Assembly: GCA_903921455.1 (NCBI GenBank)
Contig: CAIXPZ010000029.1
Span: 47,488 to 111,487, forward strand
Length of the DNA: 64,000 bases
From: an uncultured Verrucomicrobia subdivision 3 bacterium
GTDB lineage: Bacteria > Verrucomicrobiota > Verrucomicrobiae > Limisphaerales > UBA11358
Direction of reading: 5' to 3'
Part shown: positions 9,333 through 18,992 of the stretch, piece after piece
Numbering within the stretch: position 1 is the first letter of the stretch
Layout: each line of letters starts with the position of its first letter
Notes under the pieces: model-generated
Told to the model about the DNA's origin: nothing
The model's input: the letters and a program-made list of their open reading frames with translations, nothing else
Databases searched by the model: none
Program-made: the position numbers and the translations under genes

Positions 9333-10019
9333 TTAGTCATTGCCGGCGGCCGCCCGGTCCGCCAGCACCAAGGCTGTCGCCGAATTAACTCGCCCGGCAG
9401 GAATCGAAACATCCCCCGCGCGCAGGCGCCCGAACATCGCTGCTTTTTCGGCGCCGGCCACGACCCATAAAATTTTCCGCGCGCGATTAATCAACGGATA
9501 GGTCAGCGTCATCCGCCGCCGCTGCTGGTAAATTCCCGTCAATGCCACATCGCGGTCGGCCACTTCCAGCACCGGATCGCCTGGAATCAGCGATGCGGTA
9601 TGGCCATCAGCACCGAGACCGAGGTGGATCAAATCCAGCACCGGCGGCGCCCCGGCAAGCTGCGCCAGCATGCGCGCATAATTCACCGCGGCGGCATCCA
9701 AATCCGCTTCTTCAACCGGCATCGCGTGAATCTGGTCAGCCCGCAACGGCGCGCGCGCCAGACTTTCGCGCAACTGCGTCAGGTTCCTATCCGCGTGGCC
9801 GGCGGGGGCCATCCGCTCGTCCACCTGCACGATTTGAACCTGAGCCCACGGCACCGATTCAGCGGCCAAGGCGCGCAGCATTTGCCACGGCGTCTTGCCT
9901 CCGCTCACAGCGAAGATAAATTTTCCGCGCCGCGCTACAGCCACCCGCGCCTCGGCTGCGATAATTTTTGCCGCCGCGCGCGCTACGGTTTCGGCGTCGG
10001 GGAGAATTTTGATTTCCAT
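9333..10019 (-). CDS. pgl: 6-phosphogluconolactonase
   Basis: A 228-residue protein from MEIKIL; an ATG five codons upstream is possible. Family motifs are the N-terminal VSGGKTPWQMLRAL, the acidic VDERMAP stretch, and GLGADGHTASLIPG near residue 140. It hydrolyses 6-phosphogluconolactone in the oxidative pentose phosphate pathway, in the cytoplasm. It follows pgi by 16 bp in the same direction, so the two are probably co-transcribed and act on the same glucose-6-phosphate pool. No zwf or gnd is seen nearby. Confidence 0.9.
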   Translation of the reverse strand: MEIKILPDAETVARAAAKIIAAEARVAVARRGKFIFAVSGGKTPWQMLRALAAESVPWAQVQIVQVDERMAPAGHADRNLTQLRESLARAPLRADQIHAMPVEEADLDAAAVNYARMLAQLAGAPPVLDLIHLGLGADGHTASLIPGDPVLEVADRDVALTGIYQQRRRMTLTYPLINRARKILWVVAGAEKAAMFGRLRAGDVSIPAGRVNSATALVLADRAAAGND

Positions 10020-10035
10020 GCGAAACAAAAACAAC

Positions 10036-11685
10036 TTACGCCCGCGCCTTCATTTTCCGGTAGCGACGGATGAGGTTGTTCGTCGAGCTGTCGTGCGTTA
10101 GCGGCGGCAAGGTTTTACCTTCCAGTTCGGGCACGATGCGCTGCGCGAGCGCCTTGCCGAGTTCCACGCCCCACTGGTCGAACGGATTCACGCTCCAGAT
10201 CGCGCCCTGGGCAAACACGATGTGTTCGTAAAGCGCGACGAGTTTGCCGAGCACCGCCGGCGTCAGCTCTTTCGCAAGAATCGTGTTCGACGGCCGGTTG
10301 CCCTCGAACACCTTGTGTGGCACCAGCGCGGCCGGAACTTTTTCCGCCTTCACTTCCGCCGCCGTCTTGCCGAAAGCCAGCGCCTCGCTCTGCGCCAGCG
10401 CGTTCGCCAGCAGCAAATCGTGATGTCTTCCCAGCGGCGTCAGCGCTTTGCCAAAGGCGATGAAGTCGCACGGAATCAGCCGCGTGCCCTGGTGGATCAA
10501 CTGATAAAACGAATGCTGCCCGTTCGTGCCCGGTTCGCCCCAATAAATCGGGCTGGTCTGGTAATTTACTTTCTGCCCGGCGAGCGTGATGTATTTGCCG
10601 TTGCTCTCCATCGTCAACTGCTGGAGATACGCGGGAAAGCGCTTCAGATAATTTTCGTAGGGCAACACCGCCACCGTTTCCGCGCCGAGGAAATTTGTGT
10701 TCCAGACCGACAGGAGCGCCATCAGCACCGGCAGATTCTTCTCGAACGGCGCGGTGCGGAAATGCTCGTCCATCTCGTGAAAACCGGCGAGCAGCGCGCG
10801 GAAATTGTCCGGGCCGACGGCCAGCATCGTGGAAAGGCCGATGGCGGAGTCCATCGAGTAACGCCCGCCGACCCAGTCCCAGAAGCCGAACATGTTTGCG
10901 GTATCAATGCCGAAGGCGGAAACCTTTTCCGCGTTCGTCGAGACGGCGACGAAATGTTTCGCCACCGCTTTCATATTTCCGCCCAAGCCTTTTAGCAGCC
11001 AGTCGCGCGCGCTTCCGGCGTTGGTTATCGTTTCCTGTGTCGTGAACGTTTTCGATGAAACAATGAATAGTGTTTCCGCCGGATTTAAATCCTGCGTCGC
11101 CTCAACGAAGTCCGCGCCATCCACGTTCGAAACGAAGCGGAACGTCAGCTCGCGCCGGCTGTAATGCCGGAGCGCCTCGTAAGCCATCACCGGGCCGAGG
11201 TCCGAGCCGCCGATGCCGATGTTGACGATGTTGACGATGCGCTTGCCGGTATGGCCTTTCCACGCACCGCTGCGGATGCGCTGGGCGAACGCCGTCATCT
11301 TGTCGAGCACCGCGTGAACCTCCGGCACCACATTTTTGCCGTCCACCAAAATCTTTGCGTTCTTCGGTGCGCGTAGCGCGGTGTGCAATACCGCCCGGTT
11401 CTCCGTGAAATTAATTTTGTCGCCGCGAATCATCGCGTCCATGCGCCCGCGCAAATGAGATTCCTTCGCCAGTTGCAGCAGCAACTTCAGTGTCTCGGCG
11501 GTGATGCGGTTCTTCGAGTAATCGAGGAAAAGGCCGGTGGCTTCGGCGGTCAATTTTTCGCCGCGGTTTTTGTCGGCGGCGAACAATGCGCGCAGGTGGA
11601 GCCTGGCAATTTTTTTGTGGTGGGCGGCCAGCGCTTTCCACGCCGGACGTTGCGTCAAAGGTTTAATGGCGGATTGGGTGTTCAT
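10036..11685 (-). CDS. pgi: Glucose-6-phosphate isomerase
   Basis: A 549-residue protein when started at MNTQSAIKP, the same length as the E. coli enzyme; the frame is open 28 codons further upstream. Signatures present: [29 protein letters not shown], the MESNGK stretch, and [13 protein letters not shown] near the C-terminus. It interconverts glucose 6-phosphate and fructose 6-phosphate. It is the first gene of a pgi-pgl pair, 134 bp below the efflux outer-membrane gene. Confidence 0.95.
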   Translation of the reverse strand: MNTQSAIKPLTQRPAWKALAAHHKKIARLHLRALFAADKNRGEKLTAEATGLFLDYSKNRITAETLKLLLQLAKESHLRGRMDAMIRGDKINFTENRAVLHTALRAPKNAKILVDGKNVVPEVHAVLDKMTAFAQRIRSGAWKGHTGKRIVNIVNIGIGGSDLGPVMAYEALRHYSRRELTFRFVSNVDGADFVEATQDLNPAETLFIVSSKTFTTQETITNAGSARDWLLKGLGGNMKAVAKHFVAVSTNAEKVSAFGIDTANMFGFWDWVGGRYSMDSAIGLSTMLAVGPDNFRALLAGFHEMDEHFRTAPFEKNLPVLMALLSVWNTNFLGAETVAVLPYENYLKRFPAYLQQLTMESNGKYITLAGQKVNYQTSPIYWGEPGTNGQHSFYQLIHQGTRLIPCDFIAFGKALTPLGRHHDLLLANALAQSEALAFGKTAAEVKAEKVPAALVPHKVFEGNRPSNTILAKELTPAVLGKLVALYEHIVFAQGAIWSVNPFDQWGVELGKALAQRIVPELEGKTLPPLTHDSSTNNLIRRYRKMKARA

Positions 11686-11819
11686 GAATTTTAATGATCC
11701 AAAATGGCCGGCTAAGCGGGCACGCAAAATGTTCGCCACGCAGAGGGAAGGTGTCAATGAAAGGCTCAACCGGCGGCGGTGTTAAATCGCCACCGCCACG
11801 GCGAATCGAGGCCGTAAAA

Positions 11820-13238
11820 TTATTTCTTTTCCAGTGCCGGCCAGCCGCCACCCAGCGCTTTGTACAGTTGCACCACCGAAATCAGCTCGCCCGTCCGCGT
11901 CTGGACTTCCGCACGCTGGGCCGGATATAGTTCCTGCTGCGCCTGCAGCACTTCAAAGTAGCTCGACTTGCCATTCAGATAACGTTGTGTCGCGAGATCC
12001 ACCGACGACACCAGCGCCGTCACGGCCTGACCATTGAAAACATATTCCTCCGCCAGCTTCTGCCGCGTGATGAGGGCATCGGAAACCTCCCGGAATGCCG
12101 TCAACACGCTTTGCTGGTAAGCCGCGCTGGCTTCGTCAAATTTTGCTTTCGAAGCGCGATATTGGGCGCGCAACTGACCGCCCTGGAACAACGGGCCGGA
12201 CACGGTGCCGCCAACGTTCCACAAGTTTCCTGAGCCGGCGGTAAACTTGGATAGTTCCGTGCTGGAGCTTCCCAGGAACGTGGTCAGGCCGATTTGCGGG
12301 AAAAAATTCGCCAGATTGACCCCGACGAGCGCATTCGCCGCCACCAGCAATTGCTCTGCCGCCAGCACATCCGGCCGCCGGCGCACCAACGCGCTGGGCA
12401 GGCCCGCGGGAATTTCCGGTGCGGCCAAAGACTGTTCGGCCAGCGTCCGTCGCACCACCATACCGGGGGCGCGGCCAAGCAAAACATTCAACTGGTTTTC
12501 GGCACTGGCAATCTGTATCTCCAATTGCGGGATCAGGGCGGCCGCGCCGGCCTGGGCGGCCGCAGCCCGATCGGTCTCAAGCTTCGAAGCGACACCATTA
12601 CTCAAACGGTCTTGAAAAATCCTAAAACTGCCGGCATAGGCATTCGTGGCCGACCGCTGGATTTCCAGTTCCTGGTCCAAATCAAGCAACTGGAAATAAG
12701 TAATGGCCACTTCACTCATCAGACTGATTGCAAGGCTGCGGCGCGCTTGATCCGTGGCGAGATATTGGGCCCGCGCGGCTTCACTGGAACGGCGGATGCG
12801 GCCCCAGAAATCAATCTCCCAAACCGCACTCAAGTTGACGAGGGCGGAGCCCTTGGTCGCTCCGTTCAAGCCGGCCGGAGCATTGTATAAGGCATTACGA
12901 CCGCGACCGGCATCGCCGCCATAACCGATTTGGGGGAAAAAGGCACCTTGGGCTGACGCCGCCTGATAGCGCGCCTGCTCCACCCGCGCCACGGCTTGCT
13001 TGAGGTCGTAGTTATTTGTCAAAGCCGCTCGGATCAAGCCCTGCAACGTCGGATCTTGAAACACCTGCCACCACGGCAGATCCGCAAGCGAATTGGTATC
13101 CGTGCCTTCAGCGAATCGAAACTGGGCCGGCGAATTCACCGTCGGGCGTTTATAATCCGGGCCAACCGCACAACCGGCGAGCAAGGCTAGCAGCAGGAAG
13201 GACAGGTGGCGGACATTCAATTTTGCTTTCATAGCCAT
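11820..13238 (-). CDS. Outer-membrane efflux lipoprotein (OprM/NodT family)
   Basis: A 472-residue protein with a lipoprotein signal peptide ending LLALLAGC, followed by the family hallmark CAVGPDYKRP. Two repeated coiled helical regions typical of TolC-like channels follow (e.g. QAVARVEQARYQAASAQGAF). It should be the outer-membrane duct for the RND pump encoded at 21.6-25.9 kb. Unusually, it sits 8 kb away at the far end of the same minus-strand gene train, 16 bp after the beta-CASP gene. Confidence 0.9.
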   Translation of the reverse strand: MAMKAKLNVRHLSFLLLALLAGCAVGPDYKRPTVNSPAQFRFAEGTDTNSLADLPWWQVFQDPTLQGLIRAALTNNYDLKQAVARVEQARYQAASAQGAFFPQIGYGGDAGRGRNALYNAPAGLNGATKGSALVNLSAVWEIDFWGRIRRSSEAARAQYLATDQARRSLAISLMSEVAITYFQLLDLDQELEIQRSATNAYAGSFRIFQDRLSNGVASKLETDRAAAAQAGAAALIPQLEIQIASAENQLNVLLGRAPGMVVRRTLAEQSLAAPEIPAGLPSALVRRRPDVLAAEQLLVAANALVGVNLANFFPQIGLTTFLGSSSTELSKFTAGSGNLWNVGGTVSGPLFQGGQLRAQYRASKAKFDEASAAYQQSVLTAFREVSDALITRQKLAEEYVFNGQAVTALVSSVDLATQRYLNGKSSYFEVLQAQQELYPAQRAEVQTRTGELISVVQLYKALGGGWPALEKK

Positions 13239-13254
13239 GAATAAAATATTGCGT

Positions 13255-14643
13255 TCACAATTCTATGACTTCATTCAGTTCCGGCAACTGCGGTTTCAAC
13301 TTGAACCGCTGCTGGATCAATTGGGCGAGCATCCCGCGCGGCCCATTTTCACCGTGCGTCAGCACCACGCGCGGCCGGCTCGGCGCGATGACGTTGAACC
13401 AAGCCAGTAATTCGGTCTGCCCGGCATGTGCGCTGAATCCGCCCAGCGTATGCACCTGGGCTTTCACCGCAATTTTCTCACCAAAGATGCTGACTAGTTT
13501 CTCGCCATCCACCAGCCGCCGCCCCAGCGAACCATCACCCTGATACCCGACGATGACGACATGCGTCTCCGGTTTCCAGAGATTCGCCTTGAGGTGATGC
13601 AAAATGCGTCCGGCGTTGCACATGCCCGCGCCGGCCATGACGAGGCAGGGCCCCGGCTGGTCATTGATTTTTTTAGAATCCTCCGCCGTCACGCACACCT
13701 GCAACGTTTTTAAATCTTCGCGCACGGGCTTCTGCGCGATGTATTTCAAGGTCTCATCGTCGAATAATTCCTCGTGGTGCAGATAAATCTGCGTGGCGGC
13801 GACGGCCATCGGACTGTCGAGAAAGATGGGGAACGGCCGGACCTGTTTCTTGCGGAACATCCGGCTTAACAAGAGCATCAACAACTGCGCGCGGCCGACC
13901 GCAAAGGTCGGGACTAAAATTTTCCCGCGCGTGTTAACGCAGTTTTTCACGATGTCGGCGAACTCCTCCACCGTTTTGTCCAGCGGCTGGTGATCGCGGT
14001 CGCCGTAAGTGGATTCCAGAAAAACCATGTCGGCCTGCCGGAACGGTTCCGAGTCCTTCAGGATGGGCGCACTTTTGGGGCCAAGATCGCCGGAGAAGAC
14101 GATGCACTTTTTTTTACCACCCTCATCCACGATCAACTGGATGCTGGCCGAGCCCAGCATATGGCCGGCTTCGGCCCAGATCGCTTGAATGCCGGGAGCC
14201 ACTGGCACCGCTTGCTGATAGGGCACCGGCTTGAAATGTTCGATGACCGCCTCCGCGTGGGCGGCGGTGTATAACGGCTCCAGTGGCGGCTCGCCCGCGC
14301 GCTCGCGTTTGCGGTTCACGCGCTCGATGTCCTGCGTCTGAATGTGGGCCGAATCGCGCACGATGAGCGCAGCCATCTCAATGGTCGCCGGCGTGGCAAA
14401 CACCGGACCGGAGTAACCCGCCTTGACCAGCAGTGGCAGACGTCCCGTATGGTCGAGATGCCCGTGCGTGATCACCACCGCATCCAGCTTGCTTGCTGGC
14501 AGCGCCGCGCGGTTCAACGCGTCGGCGCTTCTGCCGCCTTGAAATAAACCGCAGTCCACCAAGATGCTGGCGGACTTGGTTTGCACCAGATAACAGGAAC
14601 CGGTGACTTCGCCGCCCGCGGCGCCCAGCGTTGTGATTTTCAT
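13255..14643 (-). CDS. Metallo-beta-lactamase/beta-CASP RNA hydrolase
   Basis: A 462-residue protein. The zinc motif HGHLDHTG is at residues 60-67, with further metallo-beta-lactamase ligands in GHMLGSASI and the FSGDLG stretch. A beta-CASP insert (STYGDRDH, then FAVGRAQ) and C-terminal RMMBL-type GGFSAHAGQTELL complete the CPSF73/YSH1-like architecture. Such enzymes are endo/exoribonucleases acting in RNA maturation or decay. It sits between an antiporter and an efflux gene with 14-16 bp gaps. Confidence 0.9.
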   Translation of the reverse strand: MKITTLGAAGGEVTGSCYLVQTKSASILVDCGLFQGGRSADALNRAALPASKLDAVVITHGHLDHTGRLPLLVKAGYSGPVFATPATIEMAALIVRDSAHIQTQDIERVNRKRERAGEPPLEPLYTAAHAEAVIEHFKPVPYQQAVPVAPGIQAIWAEAGHMLGSASIQLIVDEGGKKKCIVFSGDLGPKSAPILKDSEPFRQADMVFLESTYGDRDHQPLDKTVEEFADIVKNCVNTRGKILVPTFAVGRAQLLMLLLSRMFRKKQVRPFPIFLDSPMAVAATQIYLHHEELFDDETLKYIAQKPVREDLKTLQVCVTAEDSKKINDQPGPCLVMAGAGMCNAGRILHHLKANLWKPETHVVIVGYQGDGSLGRRLVDGEKLVSIFGEKIAVKAQVHTLGGFSAHAGQTELLAWFNVIAPSRPRVVLTHGENGPRGMLAQLIQQRFKLKPQLPELNEVIEL

Positions 14644-14657
14644 AGTTTGTGGTAATT

Positions 14658-15899
14658 TTATTTTGAAAAAGTGGGTTCCACCAGCCGCCGCTCAGGGGCA
14701 TTTGCCGGCAACGCTGCCATTTTAGCAGCATACCAGTTGATTCCCGGCAGGGCGGTCACGCCGTGGGCAATAATGCTGAGCAAGACCGTCGCCATCACCG
14801 TGAGGCGGATGGTGTCTTCGCCGGGCAAGTGAATTTCCTGCTCCAGATAAACCAGGCCCAATACGATGGAGGCCAGGCCACGCGGACCAAACCAACCCAT
14901 GAACAACACGGTGGCCCGGCTCATTTTGGTGCCTGCCAGCGCAATCGCCACCGGCAGCATCCGCACCACCGTCAGACTCAATCCCGCATAAACCCAATGC
15001 GCCAAAGTGAACTGTGGCCACGCCCGCGCGACACACATGCCGAACAGAAAAAAGACGGAAAGGTTTAGCAGCTGTCCCCATTCCTCGGTAAATTCGATAC
15101 TGTGCTGGCCGGCTGCCTTAAAGCCCACCTGCACCGCCAATCCCGCGACAAACGCGGCGATGAACATGCTGGCTCCGGTCTTTTCAGCGGCGATCAGACA
15201 AAGCAACGGCAGCGTCACGACGCCCAGTTGCTGAAGTGATTCCGCCATCCAACCTTTACGATTAGCCCAGCCCAGCAGTCCGCCGCCCGCCAATCCAATC
15301 CCGAGACCGATCATGACGCCGTAGCCAAGCTGTTCAACCACGAATTGCATCAGGCTCGCCCGACTGCCTTCCGCGCCGCTGGCCGCCAGTGCCATAAAAA
15401 ATAGCAGGAACGGCACGGACAATCCATCGTTGAGCCCCGCCTCCACATTGAGCGCCTGTCGCACCCGCATCGGCACCCGCGGGCTGCTGACAATGATCTG
15501 TCCCAAGCCGGCGTCGGTCGGTGCCAGAATGGCAGCCAGGATGCCAGCCTCCCACCAGGTCAGTTGTGGAAACACCACCCGCGCGCCTAGCGCGCCCAGC
15601 AAGATGGACAACAACATGCCCGCGCTCAATAGCCGAAACGGCAGATTGCGGATGTTCTTCAAAACCTGGAGTTCCGTGCGGCTTGCGTCGGTGAACAGCA
15701 GCAGCACCAGCCCGACTTCCGCCACGCGGAGGAAAATTTGCGCCATCGCTTCCCGGCCGGGCAAATCAGGAACGAACTGAAAGACGAGCAAACCAGCGAC
15801 CGTAAAAATAATGGGCGCGGTAAAAACCGTCCGCCCCAACCGCCCGGAAGCCAGCGCGTAGAAAAAAAGCAGAACGATGAAAATGGCGGGTAATATCAT
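14658..15899 (-). CDS. Sodium/proton antiporter (CPA1, NhaP-like)
   Basis: A 413-residue polytopic protein with about 12 hydrophobic segments. The family core includes LLFTDASRTEL, APTDAGLGQIIVSS and the double-acid-type EAGLNDGLSVPFLLFF, matching CPA family antiporters. It exchanges H+ for Na+ or K+ across the inner membrane. The C-terminal ~30 residues are cytoplasmic and short, with no TrkA domain. It starts 6 bp after the pfk stop, so it is almost certainly co-transcribed. Confidence 0.87.
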   Translation of the reverse strand: MILPAIFIVLLFFYALASGRLGRTVFTAPIIFTVAGLLVFQFVPDLPGREAMAQIFLRVAEVGLVLLLFTDASRTELQVLKNIRNLPFRLLSAGMLLSILLGALGARVVFPQLTWWEAGILAAILAPTDAGLGQIIVSSPRVPMRVRQALNVEAGLNDGLSVPFLLFFMALAASGAEGSRASLMQFVVEQLGYGVMIGLGIGLAGGGLLGWANRKGWMAESLQQLGVVTLPLLCLIAAEKTGASMFIAAFVAGLAVQVGFKAAGQHSIEFTEEWGQLLNLSVFFLFGMCVARAWPQFTLAHWVYAGLSLTVVRMLPVAIALAGTKMSRATVLFMGWFGPRGLASIVLGLVYLEQEIHLPGEDTIRLTVMATVLLSIIAHGVTALPGINWYAAKMAALPANAPERRLVEPTFSK

Positions 15900-15905
15900 G
15901 TCGCG

Positions 15906-16988
15906 TTAATCGCCTAGAGAAATCCCCAGCGCCCGCGCCGTTCGGGCCATCGAACCGTCCAAAGCCACCGTCTTTAAGCGTCCGACGGCCTCGGAAATAC
16001 TGACGGCGCCGATACCCCGACCGGTAAACGCCACCATCTTGCCAAAATCACCGGCCGCGACCAACTCCACGGCATTCGCGCCGAACATTGAACACAACAC
16101 GCGATCGAACGTCGTCGGGGTGCCTCCGCGTTGCAAATGGCCGAGCACGCAGCAGCGCGCTTCCTTGCCGGAACGCTTGCCCAGTTCCTCGGTCACAACG
16201 GCGCCGATGCCCCCAAGCCGGGCTTCGCGGTTGCTTTCTTGCGAGGCGGACGTGACAAACTCCCCATCTTTTTCCCGCGCACCTTCCGCTACGACAACGA
16301 GTGTAAAATGTTTTCCCTTGGCCTCACGCTCGCGGATTTTGGCGCAGACACTGTCGTACGTGAACGGTATTTCCGGAATGAGAATGGCATCCGCGCCGCC
16401 CGCAATCCCGGCGTAAAGCGCAATCCACCCCGCATAGCGGCCCATGACTTCGAGCACCATCACGCGATTGTGACTTTCCGCCGTGGTGTGGAGCCGGTCC
16501 AGCGCATCCGTTGCGCAGTCTACGGCGGAATCAAAGCCGAAAGTCAGCATGGTGCCGTCGAGGTCATTATCGATGGTTTTGGGCACGCCGATGATCGGGA
16601 TACCGTGCTCATGCATCTGTTGCGCGATGCTCAATGAGCCATCGCCACCGATGGAGACCAACGCTGAAATCCCCAGCGCATCCATGCCGGCTTTGGTCCG
16701 GTCGAGCAATTCAACGGGGAGCCGCCGGTTTTCCCCGTGACCGACCTTTGCAGAAAATTGCCCGCGGTTCGCGGTGCCCAAAATCGTGCCGCCGCGCGTC
16801 AATAAACCATCGAGAGCCTGGTAATCCAGCAGCCGGTAATGACGCGGTTCGAGCAGGCCGGCGTAACCGCCAATAATACCAAGCGTCTCCCAACCCCGCA
16901 TGGTGGCGGCTTTGGCCACGGCGCGAATGACGGCATTCAGTCCGGGACAATCGCCGCCGCCGGTCACGATTCCAATTTTTTGAATCAT
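15906..16988 (-). CDS. pfkA: 6-phosphofructokinase, G104/K124 class
   Basis: A 360-residue protein from MIQKIGIV; MKRREQL, 7 codons upstream, is an alternative start. Motifs: GGGDCPGLN (residues 10-18), GGDGS (114-118) and PKTIDND (136-142), then MGRYAGWIAL and LGHLQRGG. Gly in GGDGS favours ATP as donor, while Lys in PKTIDND is the residue of PPi-type enzymes, so it belongs to the mixed group of the family. It phosphorylates fructose 6-phosphate in glycolysis. Linked by 6-17 bp gaps to the transporter genes on both sides. Confidence 0.92.
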   Translation of the reverse strand: MIQKIGIVTGGGDCPGLNAVIRAVAKAATMRGWETLGIIGGYAGLLEPRHYRLLDYQALDGLLTRGGTILGTANRGQFSAKVGHGENRRLPVELLDRTKAGMDALGISALVSIGGDGSLSIAQQMHEHGIPIIGVPKTIDNDLDGTMLTFGFDSAVDCATDALDRLHTTAESHNRVMVLEVMGRYAGWIALYAGIAGGADAILIPEIPFTYDSVCAKIREREAKGKHFTLVVVAEGAREKDGEFVTSASQESNREARLGGIGAVVTEELGKRSGKEARCCVLGHLQRGGTPTTFDRVLCSMFGANAVELVAAGDFGKMVAFTGRGIGAVSISEAVGRLKTVALDGSMARTARALGISLGD

Positions 16989-17005
16989 AAGCTGTTCTCG
17001 CCTTT

Positions 17006-18079
17006 TCAACTGGCTGATTTATCTGGCGCCACTGGCTCCATGAGCCGGCTGGTGACCGCCCATTCCGCCACGAGCCGATAGCCGACGGCGAGCAGCGTGG
17101 GCCCCAGAAAAACGCCGATGAAACCAAATGTCAACGCGCCGCCGAGGACGCCGAAGAAAATCAGAATGAAGGGCAGGTTGCTGCCCTGACTGATGAGCCA
17201 AGGCTTGACGATATTGTCCACGTTGGCCACGCCAAAGCCCCAGACCAGCATGAAGCTTCCCCAGCCGTTTTCGCCTTGATGGAACAGCCAGATGGCGGCC
17301 GGTCCCCAAGTCAAGGCTGTGCCGAGCACGGGCACAATGGAGGAAAAAAATGTCAGCAGTGCCAACAGCGCCGCCCCGGGCACGCCGGCGATGATAAAAC
17401 CGATTCCTGCCAGCACCGCCTGCGTCAGCGCGGTGCCGAGGATGCCATAGACCACGCCGCGAACCGTATTGCCCGCCACGGTGAGCAGGTGCGTGCCGCG
17501 CTCGCCCGCGATGTGCCGCACCAACGCCGTCGCCCACGCGCCGGCGATCGCGCCCCTGCGGAATAAAAAAAACGCTATGAAAATACTCAGAGCCAGTTTC
17601 ACCAGTCCACTGCCGAGCAGCAGTCCACCCGATAGCAGCAGAGCCCCGGCCGGTTCGACCAGTTTCTGCGCCTGCGTCCACAGCTTGGCGGTGTCCGCCG
17701 AGAGATTCTGCCAGTAATCCGTGGCGCGCTGGCCGACGACAGGCACTTTCACCAGCCACGCCGGCGGCGCCGGCGGACCTTGTTGAATATAATTTTTGGT
17801 GGCAGTGGTGAGATCCTTGACGTTATCCGCCAGCGTGCTGCCGACGACAACGAACGGCAGGAGCAGAATCAAAATCATTCCCAGCGTCATCAAAAACGCC
17901 GCGAGCGAATGCCGGTTGCCGACCAGTTTCAACAGCCGGGCATATGCCGGCCAGCTGGAACAAACCAGCACCACCGCCCACAACAGCGATGACAGAAATG
18001 GCTTCAAGACCAGAAAGCTGAAATAGAGCAGCACCAACACGATCGCCACGAGCAAACCTTCCTTGTATCCGAATTTCAT
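17006..18079 (-). CDS. AI-2E family (PerM-like) transporter
   Basis: A 357-residue polytopic protein with about eight TM segments. The characteristic central GLVKLALSIFIAFFLFRRG stretch and the LLALLTFFSSIVPVLGTALTW region of the AI-2E/YdiK/PerM family are present. Known members export autoinducer-2-like molecules or act as ion antiporters; the substrate here is not indicated. It is 7 bp from the ppk2 gene upstream and 17 bp from pfk downstream. Confidence 0.88.
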   Translation of the reverse strand: MKFGYKEGLLVAIVLVLLYFSFLVLKPFLSSLLWAVVLVCSSWPAYARLLKLVGNRHSLAAFLMTLGMILILLLPFVVVGSTLADNVKDLTTATKNYIQQGPPAPPAWLVKVPVVGQRATDYWQNLSADTAKLWTQAQKLVEPAGALLLSGGLLLGSGLVKLALSIFIAFFLFRRGAIAGAWATALVRHIAGERGTHLLTVAGNTVRGVVYGILGTALTQAVLAGIGFIIAGVPGAALLALLTFFSSIVPVLGTALTWGPAAIWLFHQGENGWGSFMLVWGFGVANVDNIVKPWLISQGSNLPFILIFFGVLGGALTFGFIGVFLGPTLLAVGYRLVAEWAVTSRLMEPVAPDKSAS

Positions 18080-18086
18080 AATTTGA

Positions 18087-18989
18087 TCATTTTTTCAACA
18101 AAGCCGCCTTGGCGGCGAGCAATTCTTTTTGTTTGGCCGGGGCGACCTTGGGATAAGCCAGATCCAGCCGGTCCAAAGTTTCAATCACCGCCGCCGCGAC
18201 CACGCAGCGGGTGAACCATTTATTGTCGGCGGGCACCACATACCACGGCGCATGCTTGGTGGCGGTATGGCGGATCATATCTTCGTATGCATCCTGGTAT
18301 TCGTCCCAATAGGCACGCTCGTGCAAGTCGGCGGCGGAAAATTTCCAGTTTTTTTCCGGCTGCTCCAGGCGCCCTAGAAAGCGGCGTTTTTGCTCGCGTT
18401 TAGAGACGTTCAGAAAGAATTTCACCACGACGATGCCATTATTGGCGAGGTATTGCTCGAAGTGGCGGATGTCCGCGAAGCGCTGCTCCCAGATTTTTTT
18501 GGTGATGAGTTCCGGCGGGAGCTTCTGCCGGGCGAGAAATTCGGGATGCACGCGCACGACCAGCGTTTCCTCGTAGTAGCTACGATTGAAAATACCGATG
18601 TGGCCGCGGTTCGGCAGGACTTTCATGCAGCGCCAAAGATAATCGTGATCCAGATCCTCCGCCGAGGGCGCTTTGAACGAATGCACATCACAGCCCTGCG
18701 GGTTCACGCCGGACATGACGTGCTTGATCGCCCCGTCCTTGCCCGCCGCGTCCATCGCCTGAAAAATCAGCAGCACCGCCCACTTGTCCTGCGCGTAAAG
18801 TTTGTCCTGCAATTCCGCCAGCGCGCTGACGCCCAGCGCCAGCGCCTCCTTGGCTCGCGGCTTGTCTTCCGACGTGAACTTAAGCGTGTCGCCGGAATCA
18901 TAATCCTTCAGCCGAAATTTATCGCCGTTGCTCACGCGAAACGGCTGCGAGATCTTGCCCGCCTTTTTGACAATTGCTTTGGTTTTCAT
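18087..18989 (-). CDS. ppk2: Polyphosphate kinase 2 family (class III-like)
   Basis: A 300-residue single-domain PPK2. Walker A lies in QAMDAAGKDGAIKH (residues 77-90), and the lid/Walker B stretch FNRSYYEETLVVRVHPE follows near residue 135. This wording is typical of class III enzymes able to phosphorylate AMP and ADP from polyphosphate. Family knowledge suggests a nucleotide-recharging role. Its position 3 bp after glgP ties polyphosphate use to glycogen breakdown. Confidence 0.93.
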   Translation of the reverse strand: MKTKAIVKKAGKISQPFRVSNGDKFRLKDYDSGDTLKFTSEDKPRAKEALALGVSALAELQDKLYAQDKWAVLLIFQAMDAAGKDGAIKHVMSGVNPQGCDVHSFKAPSAEDLDHDYLWRCMKVLPNRGHIGIFNRSYYEETLVVRVHPEFLARQKLPPELITKKIWEQRFADIRHFEQYLANNGIVVVKFFLNVSKREQKRRFLGRLEQPEKNWKFSAADLHERAYWDEYQDAYEDMIRHTATKHAPWYVVPADNKWFTRCVVAAAVIETLDRLDLAYPKVAPAKQKELLAAKAALLKK

Positions 18990-18992
18990 ATT

